From the NCBI RefSeq assembly GCF_023078355.1, contig NZ_CP095552.1:992001-1056000 (forward strand): a stretch of 64,000 bases of DNA. The letters run 5' to 3'. Numbering within the stretch: position 1 is the stretch's first letter; each line of letters starts with the position of its first letter. The notes under the pieces are model-generated. The model ran no database searches and was not told the DNA's origin. It saw only the letters and a list, made by a program, of their open reading frames with translations. The position numbers were made by a program, and so were the translations under genes. Positions 54,959 through 61,617 of the stretch are shown piece by piece. The stretch comes from Gordonia hongkongensis. Lineage in GTDB: Bacteria > Actinomycetota > Actinomycetes > Mycobacteriales > Mycobacteriaceae.

Positions 54959-55371
54959 TGGCGGCAACAACGGACGACGACGCGCGGCGGGCGATCCGAG
55001 ACGCGATGGACCGCCTCATCGCAGGCGAACCCCTGTACTCCGATGGCAAGCTCACCATCAAATCGCTCGCCGAGGAAGCGCGGATCAAACGCTGGTTGCT
55101 AACTCACCGCCACACCGACCTGCAATCAGAGTTCCGAGCACGGATTGCGAACACGGACGCGCCACCCGCTCTGGTGGCACTGCGCGATGAGCGGGACGGC
55201 GCCCAGCGACGCATCGACGAACTGACCGCAGACGTCACTGCCCTTCAGGAAACCGTCCATCAACTCGAACGGATCATCCAGGTGTTAGCGCTGGAGAACG
55301 ATCAGCTGCGCGAAGGTCAGCGCTCCGGACGAGTCGTGCCGATCGGGCCGCGTCAGGGAAACCAACAGTGA
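54955..55371 (+). CDS. Small coiled-coil DNA-binding-like protein (DUF6262/TnpC-like)
   Basis: A 138-aa protein. The N-terminal helical part has TIKSLAEEARIKRWLLTHRH, which looks like an HTH. A coiled coil follows (DERDGAQRRIDELTADVTAL and on to about residue 120). This is the usual fourth partner of three-recombinase modules and matches TnpC of Tn554 in size and place. It may direct orientation or assembly of the recombinases. ATG at 54955 is in the ATGA overlap with GAAGGA five bases ahead. Confidence 0.8.
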   Translation: MMAATTDDDARRAIRDAMDRLIAGEPLYSDGKLTIKSLAEEARIKRWLLTHRHTDLQSEFRARIANTDAPPALVALRDERDGAQRRIDELTADVTALQETVHQLERIIQVLALENDQLREGQRSGRVVPIGPRQGNQQ

Positions 55372-55542
55372 GCACAAACCGCACCATCGTGACCACGTCA
55401 AGCCACTCGGGGGGGGCGTGACCGAACCCAACGGGGTAGAGCAGGTCGATGCTGCCACTTGATCGTGCAGCAGCCCCGCCTGAAGCCGACTATATTCGGA
55501 TAGATCCTTCCTAACAGGGTTAAACCGGGTAGAGTTCCGAGA

Positions 55543-55561
55543 GACCGATACACGATCGGTC
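55543..55561. promoter_or_regulatory. Inverted repeat upstream of the defence operon
   Basis: Arms GACCGAT and ATCGGTC form a perfect seven-base inverted repeat with five bases between, 20 bases before the GTG of the HTH gene and directly ahead of its GGAGGGG ribosome site. A -10-like TATATT lies about 60 bases upstream. The HTH protein is the obvious candidate ligand, by inference. Confidence 0.5.
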
Positions 55562-55581
55562 GATGATTCGGAGGGGTAGCA

Positions 55582-55779
55582 GTGACGGAGCCGTGGCTGT
55601 CCGCTGATGACATCGCTGCCCATCTCGGCGTCACCAAGGACACCGTGTACAGCTGGATCGCCGAGAAGGCCATGCCTGCCCACAAGATCGGCCGCCTGTG
55701 GAAGTTCCAGGTCAGCGAGGTCGATTCTTGGGTGCGGGGCGGCGGGGCCGCCGCGATCCCTGATACGGCGGAGGGCTGA
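55582..55779 (+). CDS. Excisionase-family helix-turn-helix protein
   Basis: A 65-aa DNA-binding protein: WLSADDIAAHLGVTKDTVYS, then WIAEKAMPAHKIGRLWKF and a short tail. The fold is the same MerR/excisionase type as the chromosomal gene at 24468. It is preceded by GGAGGGG, starts at GTG and is followed by the helicase one base after its stop, so it is part of the operon. It could be the operon regulator or an element excisionase. The sequence does not decide. Confidence 0.85.
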   Translation: MTEPWLSADDIAAHLGVTKDTVYSWIAEKAMPAHKIGRLWKFQVSEVDSWVRGGGAAAIPDTAEG

Positions 55780-55780
55780 C

Positions 55781-58700
55781 GTGCGGAGCATCGACAACGT
55801 CAACGATCTACTCGGGGACGACCTCAAAACGGTGATCACGCCGGGTTCGAAGGTGCGCATCGCGGCGTCGACCTTTTCGATCTTCGCGTTCGAGGCGCTA
55901 CGCAAGGAACTCGAGCAGGTCTCCGAGCTGGAGTTCATCTTCACCTCGCCCTCCTTCGTGACGGAGAAGGTGACCGACCGGCTACGCAAGGAGCGCCGCG
56001 AGTTCTTCATCCCGGCCGGTCACGCGGAGTCGAGCCTGTACGGCTCCGAGTTCGAGATCAGACTGCGCAACCAGCTGACCCAGCGTGCGATCGCGAAGGA
56101 ATGCGCCGACTGGGTACGCCGCAAGGTGACGTTCCGGTCCAACTCGACCGGGAACCCGATGCAGCAGTTGGCAGTGGTCGACGATGCCGCCGCCTACTTC
56201 CCGATCCAGGGATTCACGACCACCGACCTCGGCTACGAGCGTGGGCCAGCGGTATCGAACATGAGCACCAAGTTCGAGGGCGCACCCGAGACACGGCATC
56301 TCCTCGACATCTTCGACCAGATCTGGAACAACCCGGACCAGCTCGACGACGTCACCCAGGCAGTCCACGACCACATCGCCAGCGTGTACGCCGAGAACTC
56401 CCCGGCCCGCATCTACTTCCTGATCCTCTACAACCTGTTCGCCGAGTTCCTCGACGACATCAACGAGGACGTGCTGCCCAACGACCGCACCGGCTACCAG
56501 GACACACAAGTCTGGAATGCGCTCTACAACTTCCAGAAGGATGCGGCGACCGGGATCATCAACAAGCTCGAGACCTACAACGGCTGCATTCTCGCCGACA
56601 GCGTCGGTCTCGGTAAGACGTTCACTGCGCTCGCAGTCATCAAGTACTACGAGCTGCGCAACAAGTCGGTACTCGTGCTGTGCCCGAAGAAGCTCGCCGA
56701 GAACTGGACGAACTACAACGCGAACCTGACCACGAACATCTTCGCCGGCGACCGGTTCAACTACGACGTGCTCGCCCACACCGACTTGTCCCGCACCCGG
56801 GGCGAGTCGATGGGGCTACGGCTCGATCGCGTGAACTGGGGCAACTACGACCTGGTCGTGATCGACGAGTCGCACAACTTCCGCAACGCAGACTTCTCCG
56901 AGGAGAAGGAGTCCCGCTACCAGCGGCTGATGCGGCAGGTGATCCGCGAGGGTGTGAAGACGAAGGTCCTCATGCTCTCGGCGACCCCGGTGAACAACAA
57001 GTTCAGCGACCTGAAGAACCAACTCCAGCTCGCGTACGAGGGCGAGTCGGACAACCTTGCCAAGCACCTCAACATTTCGACGACCGTCGAGAAGGTGTTC
57101 AAGGACGCGCAGATGGTGTTCAACGCCTGGTCGAAGCTCGATGCCGAGGATCGCACGACGGACCGCATCCTGAAGGATCTCGACTTCGACTTCTTTGAGT
57201 TGCTCGACGCCGTCACTATCGCCCGATCCCGCAAACACATTCAGGCGTTCTACGACACCACCGAGATCGGTGTGTTCCCGAAACGGCTGCCGCCCGCCTC
57301 GATCCGCCGGCCACTCACGGACGTCGACGGCATCCCGACGTTCAACGAGATCTTCGAGCAGCTGCAACAGCTCACGCTCGCCGTGTACACGCCATTGGCG
57401 TACGTGTTCCCCAGCCGCCTCCAGAAGTACGAGGACCTCTACAACGTCGGCACGGCCGGCGGCAAGGCGAATCTCGGGCAGCGAGGGCGTGAGCAGGGCC
57501 TGAAGAAGCTCATGACGGTCAACCTCCTCAAGCGTCTCGAGAGCTCCGTCGACGCGTTCCGGCTGACCCTGACGAAGATCGAGGGAACCGTCGATCGGAC
57601 ACTTGGCCGACTCGACGCACGCCACGGCACGCTCACCGACATGGACATCGATCTGGACGATCTCGAGGTCGACGACGAGGACGCGGCAGACGCCGAGGCA
57701 CTCGTGTTCGGCAACAAAATCAAGATCGACCTCGAGGACATCGACGTCGACTCCTGGCAGCGGGACCTGTGGAACGACCGCGAGACGCTGCACCGCCTGG
57801 TCACCGAGATGCACAGGATCACGCCCGCACACGATCTGAAACTGCGTGCCCTGAAAGATTTGATCACCGACAAGGCGGCGAACCCGATCAACGCCGGAAA
57901 CCGCAAGGTGCTGATCTTCTCCGCGTTCGCCGACACCGCCAACTACCTCTACCGCGAGCTCGGCCCCGCACTGAGCCCCGCCGGTATGGAACTCGGGCTC
58001 GTCACCGGCGGCGGGAACGGGGCGAAGACGACGATCGGCACCGGATACGACTTCCAGTCAGTCCTCACCCTGTTCTCGCCGCGGTCGAAGCAGCGGCACC
58101 TGACCATGCCGAAGGCAACGATCGAGATCGACATCCTGATCGGTACCGATGTGATCAGCGAGGGCCAGAACCTGCAGGACTGCGACTACCTGGTCAACTA
58201 CGACATTCATTGGAATCCGGTGCGGATCATCCAGCGTTTCGGCCGGGTCGACCGCATCGGCTCGACGAACACCCATATCCAGCTGGTGAACTTCTGGCCT
58301 GATATCTCGCTTGACGAGTACATCAACCTCAAGGAGCGGGTCGAGAACCGGATGGTCATCGCCGACCTCGCCGGCACCGCCGACGACAACGTCCTCACCC
58401 TCGAAGACTCCGACGCCACGTTCCGTAAACAGCAGCTCCGCAAGCTCCAGGACGAGGTCATCGAACTCGAAGACGTCCGCACCGGAGTCTCCATCACTGA
58501 CCTGGGGCTCAACGACTTCCGCATGGATCTACTCGGTTACCTCAAGGAGTACGGCGACCTCGCGTCCGCACCGAAGGGCCTGCATGCCGTGGTGCCCGCC
58601 GACCGGATCAAGGGGCTCACGCCTGGAGTGATCTTTGTGCTGCGGAACGTCGACGCCGACGAGAACATCAACCGCGGAAACCGGCTTCACCCGCACTACC

Positions 58701-59050
58701 TCGTCTACCTCGACAACAACGGCACCGTCATCGCCGACCACACCGAGGCCAAGCGTCTGCTGGATCTCATCCGGACCGGATGCCGCCCCCACGATCAGCC
58801 CGTCGCCGACGTTGTCCGCACCTTCAACACCGCTACCGGTGAGGGCGCGAATATGGAGCGGTACTCACAGCTGCTCACCGACGCGATCTACTCGATGATC
58901 GACGTCACCGAGGAACGCGACATCGACAGCCTGTTCACCAGCGGCCACACCACCGCCCTCACCCAGACCATCGCCGGCCTCGACGACTTCGAACTCATCG
59001 CATTCATCGCCGTAGTCGACCCCGATGGTGAGGCGCCGACGGATGGGTGA
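55781..59050 (+). CDS. SNF2-type helicase with PLD-like N-terminal domain
   Basis: A 1089-aa ATP-dependent motor. Residues 1-190 look like a phospholipase-D-like domain of restriction-associated helicases, but no clear HKD motif remains. The helicase core has Walker A ILADSVGLGKTFTALAVI, the DEAH-type box VVIDESHNFRN, motif III MLSATPVNNKFSDL, and motifs V-VI GTDVISEGQNLQDCDYLVNY and IIQRFGRVDRIGS. An acidic stretch (DIDLDDLEVDDEDAADAEAL) splits the core. This class is found in DNA-defence operons. It starts at GTG and overlaps the next gene by 8 bases. Confidence 0.88.
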   Translation: MRSIDNVNDLLGDDLKTVITPGSKVRIAASTFSIFAFEALRKELEQVSELEFIFTSPSFVTEKVTDRLRKERREFFIPAGHAESSLYGSEFEIRLRNQLTQRAIAKECADWVRRKVTFRSNSTGNPMQQLAVVDDAAAYFPIQGFTTTDLGYERGPAVSNMSTKFEGAPETRHLLDIFDQIWNNPDQLDDVTQAVHDHIASVYAENSPARIYFLILYNLFAEFLDDINEDVLPNDRTGYQDTQVWNALYNFQKDAATGIINKLETYNGCILADSVGLGKTFTALAVIKYYELRNKSVLVLCPKKLAENWTNYNANLTTNIFAGDRFNYDVLAHTDLSRTRGESMGLRLDRVNWGNYDLVVIDESHNFRNADFSEEKESRYQRLMRQVIREGVKTKVLMLSATPVNNKFSDLKNQLQLAYEGESDNLAKHLNISTTVEKVFKDAQMVFNAWSKLDAEDRTTDRILKDLDFDFFELLDAVTIARSRKHIQAFYDTTEIGVFPKRLPPASIRRPLTDVDGIPTFNEIFEQLQQLTLAVYTPLAYVFPSRLQKYEDLYNVGTAGGKANLGQRGREQGLKKLMTVNLLKRLESSVDAFRLTLTKIEGTVDRTLGRLDARHGTLTDMDIDLDDLEVDDEDAADAEALVFGNKIKIDLEDIDVDSWQRDLWNDRETLHRLVTEMHRITPAHDLKLRALKDLITDKAANPINAGNRKVLIFSAFADTANYLYRELGPALSPAGMELGLVTGGGNGAKTTIGTGYDFQSVLTLFSPRSKQRHLTMPKATIEIDILIGTDVISEGQNLQDCDYLVNYDIHWNPVRIIQRFGRVDRIGSTNTHIQLVNFWPDISLDEYINLKERVENRMVIADLAGTADDNVLTLEDSDATFRKQQLRKLQDEVIELEDVRTGVSITDLGLNDFRMDLLGYLKEYGDLASAPKGLHAVVPADRIKGLTPGVIFVLRNVDADENINRGNRLHPHYLVYLDNNGTVIADHTEAKRLLDLIRTGCRPHDQPVADVVRTFNTATGEGANMERYSQLLTDAIYSMIDVTEERDIDSLFTSGHTTALTQTIAGLDDFELIAFIAVVDPDGEAPTDG

Positions 59051-59720
59051 CCCCGGCGTGAACCTGCTCTACCGCTGGCCCGAGGCCGCACAGTTCGGCC
59101 GCCGCATCCCGAAAGAGAAGTTCTACGAGCACGGCACCGTCCCCGCCGCGGTGCGGGAGAAGTTCGTCGCCGAGGTGCGCCGCATCACCTGGGCCTACAA
59201 ACTCGCCGAGGCCACCGTCAACCTGCCCGGCAGCGACACGGTCCCCGAGATCCAGGTGTTCCGGATCGACGCGAAGGGCGCCGACGTCACCGAGTCGGTG
59301 CTGACCGCGATCGACAAGGCGATCCCGTTCCCGATCGTCTTCGAGATCAACCGCGTTCAGGGCGGGGCCGAGCACACCCGGATGGTGGCCGCGCACAAAC
59401 AACTCGTCTCCGGCACACCGAAACTCAGCGCCTACTACTCGACCGGCTGGCAGCCCGCCGACACCGGACGCCAACCGCTGCCGACCGCGATCACCCTGCC
59501 CGTCCTCTACACCGCGCTCCTGGAACCGTTGACGCCAGTGACGGTGCGGCCCGGCGAGGACATGTCGGAGGTCGCAGGCAGACTGCACGCGGCAGGAAAG
59601 CTCGAACGCGAAATCGCCGCACTGGAGCGCAAGCTCCGCACCGAGCCGCAGTTCAACCGCAAGGTGGAGCTGCGCCGGATCCTGAAAACGAAGCAAGCAG
59701 AGTTGGACTCATTGAGATGA
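59043..59720 (+). CDS. DUF4391-like protein of the defence operon
   Basis: A 225-aa protein that resembles the DUF4391 family: NLLYRWPEAAQFGRRIPKEKFYEHG, KIPVF-like PFPIVFEINR, then YSTGW, and a C-terminal helix (LEREIAALERKLRTEPQFNR). Such proteins occur between a helicase and a type III-like Mod gene. Their role is unknown; a link between helicase and methyltransferase is a guess. The ATG at 59043 (GTG 59058 is alternative) overlaps the helicase. ATGA overlap with the methylase. Confidence 0.75.
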   Translation: MGDPGVNLLYRWPEAAQFGRRIPKEKFYEHGTVPAAVREKFVAEVRRITWAYKLAEATVNLPGSDTVPEIQVFRIDAKGADVTESVLTAIDKAIPFPIVFEINRVQGGAEHTRMVAAHKQLVSGTPKLSAYYSTGWQPADTGRQPLPTAITLPVLYTALLEPLTPVTVRPGEDMSEVAGRLHAAGKLEREIAALERKLRTEPQFNRKVELRRILKTKQAELDSLR

Positions 59721-61612
59721 AGAGGCAGAACTGGCCCGTGGAGAAGCTGCGCATGACGTCCCCAGACTTGACCGACGCGAACGTCGGACAGCTCGCCGCA
59801 CTGTTCCCCAGCGTCGTCACCGAGACCGTTGACGCCGACGGTAATCCGAAGCGGGCCATCGACTTCGACCTGCTACGTCAGGAGCTGTCCGACCATGTGG
59901 TCGAGGGGCCGCAGGAGCGTTACCAGCTCGACTGGCCAGGCAAACGCGCCGCCGCGTTCGCCGCTAACGCGCCCATCGCCAAGACGCTCCGGCCCGTGCG
60001 CGAGGAATCCGTCGACTTCGACACCACCAAGAACCTCTTTATCGAAGGCGACAACCTCGACGCACTGAAGCTGCTTCAGGAGTCCTACCTGGGCAAGGTC
60101 AAGCTGATCTACATCGATCCGCCGTACAACACGGGGAACGACTTCGTCTATGCGGACGATTTTGCTGAGAGCACGCCGGAATACCTCGCCCGTTCCGGGC
60201 AGGTGGATGACTCGGGCGCGAAACTTGTGGCGAACCCCGAATCCAACGGACGGTTCCACTCGGACTGGTTGAGCATGATGTACCCGCGACTTAAGCTCGC
60301 GCGCAATCTGCTAACAAGCGACGGCGTCCTCTTCGTATCTGCCGACGATCACGAGTTGGCGAATTTACGTCGCCTCTGCGATGAGATTTTTGGAGAGGCG
60401 AACTTCCAAGCAGATATATCGTGGCAGAAGCGATACACACGCAGTAACAACACCCAAGACTTCACAACCGTTGTCGAGCACATCCTCGTTTACAGTCGCT
60501 CAAGCGAGTTCGAGGTAAACCTGCTTCCCCGCACGGATGAGGCTGATGGTCGGTACTCGAACCCTGACAACGATCCCCGCGGCCCGTGGAAGGGCGCCTC
60601 GTTCCTGAATCCCGCAACGCCTGAACAGCGGCCAAACCTGTGTTACCCGATTGCAAACCCCAATACAGGCAAAGTCACTTCGCCAACTACGAACGCTTGG
60701 CGTCGATCCAAGGAAGAGTTCGATCGACTTTGCGAAGAAGGGCTGCTCTATTGGGGAGCAGGCGGAACCTCGGCCGTGCCGTCCATAAAAATGTTCCTCT
60801 CGGAAGCACGCGGCTTGACGCCAGTCAACTTCTGGGAACACACGTATGCGGGAAATACTGACGACGGCACCCGCAATGTTGCTTCCCTATTCAATGCCAA
60901 ATTGTTCGACAATCCGAAGCCGGTCAAGCTGTTAATAAGAATTCTTGAGCACGCGACAGGGCAAGATTCGCTGATCCTCGACTTTTTCGGGGGCTCCGGC
61001 ACAACAGCCGAGGCAATTTTTGCTAAGAATGCTGAAGACGGGGGAGAGCGCCGATTTATTTTGGTCCAGCTCGATGAGATTCCACACCCCAAGTCTGAAG
61101 CCGCCAAGGCTGGCTACCAGACCATCGCTGCCGTCGCTCGCGAGCGCATCCGGCGTGCCGGGCACAAGGTACTTGAGGATGGGGGCGTAATGTCCGGTGA
61201 CCTGGACGTGGGCTTCCGAGCTCTGCGCATTGACACGACCAACATGACTGACGTGCTGCGGTCACCCGACGAGACGGATCAGTTGGCTCTCGATGAGCTG
61301 GAGAGCAGCATCAAACCCCACCGCTCGGGCGAGGACCTGTTGTTCCAGGTCCTGCTCGATTGGGGTCTCGAGCTGACGATGCCGATCAGTGTCGAACAGA
61401 TCGATGGGCGCGAGGTGTTCGTAGTCGAGGAGGGGGCGCTGATCGCGTGTTTCGACTTGGAGGTCAGCCCTCAGCTCGTGCGTCTCATCGCCGAGCGTGA
61501 ACCTCTGCGCGCAGTGTTCCGAGATTCCGCTTTCGCCTCGGACGACGCCCGTATCAATGCAGAGCAAGTCTTCCGCGAGGTGTCGCCCGCTACGGATGTG
61601 AAGGCGATCTGA
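59717..61612 (+). CDS. Type III-like site-specific adenine methyltransferase (Mod)
   Basis: A 631-aa beta-class DNA methyltransferase. Motif IV, IYIDPPYNTGNDFVYADDF, precedes the SAM-binding motif I, ILDFFGGSGTTAEAIF, which is the order of type III Mod proteins. Between them, roughly 60360-60960, lies the presumed target recognition domain. It is clearly richer in A+T and in rarer codons (TTT, AAA, ATA) than the flanks, as expected of a swapped domain. It should methylate an adenine in an asymmetric site and supply recognition to the Res partner. Starts in an ATGA overlap with the DUF4391-like gene. Confidence 0.9.
   Translation: MKRQNWPVEKLRMTSPDLTDANVGQLAALFPSVVTETVDADGNPKRAIDFDLLRQELSDHVVEGPQERYQLDWPGKRAAAFAANAPIAKTLRPVREESVDFDTTKNLFIEGDNLDALKLLQESYLGKVKLIYIDPPYNTGNDFVYADDFAESTPEYLARSGQVDDSGAKLVANPESNGRFHSDWLSMMYPRLKLARNLLTSDGVLFVSADDHELANLRRLCDEIFGEANFQADISWQKRYTRSNNTQDFTTVVEHILVYSRSSEFEVNLLPRTDEADGRYSNPDNDPRGPWKGASFLNPATPEQRPNLCYPIANPNTGKVTSPTTNAWRRSKEEFDRLCEEGLLYWGAGGTSAVPSIKMFLSEARGLTPVNFWEHTYAGNTDDGTRNVASLFNAKLFDNPKPVKLLIRILEHATGQDSLILDFFGGSGTTAEAIFAKNAEDGGERRFILVQLDEIPHPKSEAAKAGYQTIAAVARERIRRAGHKVLEDGGVMSGDLDVGFRALRIDTTNMTDVLRSPDETDQLALDELESSIKPHRSGEDLLFQVLLDWGLELTMPISVEQIDGREVFVVEEGALIACFDLEVSPQLVRLIAEREPLRAVFRDSAFASDDARINAEQVFREVSPATDVKAI
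60360..60960 (+). other. AT-richer target recognition domain within mod
   Basis: The section between the DPPY and FGGSG motifs uses many A/T-ending codons (ATTTTTGGAGAG, AGCAGATATATCG, AATGCCAAATTG) against a GC-rich background. The limits are approximate, by eye. It indicates separate ancestry of the specificity part. Confidence 0.6.
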
Positions 61613-61617
61613 CAGAG

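Larger units (their letters stand above)
49495..55371 (+). mobile_element. Tn554-like tripartite recombinase module inserted in hsdM (left end; right end not seen)
   Basis: The left boundary is inferred from loss of HsdM similarity right after the NPPF codons. About 70 bases later begin four same-strand genes: three large tyrosine-recombinase-family genes and a 138-aa coiled-coil gene, linked by ATGA overlaps at 51025, 52824 and 54955. This matches the tnpA-tnpB-tnpC logic of Tn554 and GISul2-like elements, which lack terminal inverted repeats and target fixed sites. I saw no inverted repeat at the left edge. The true element may extend beyond 64000 and include the restriction genes as cargo. 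Confidence 0.75.
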
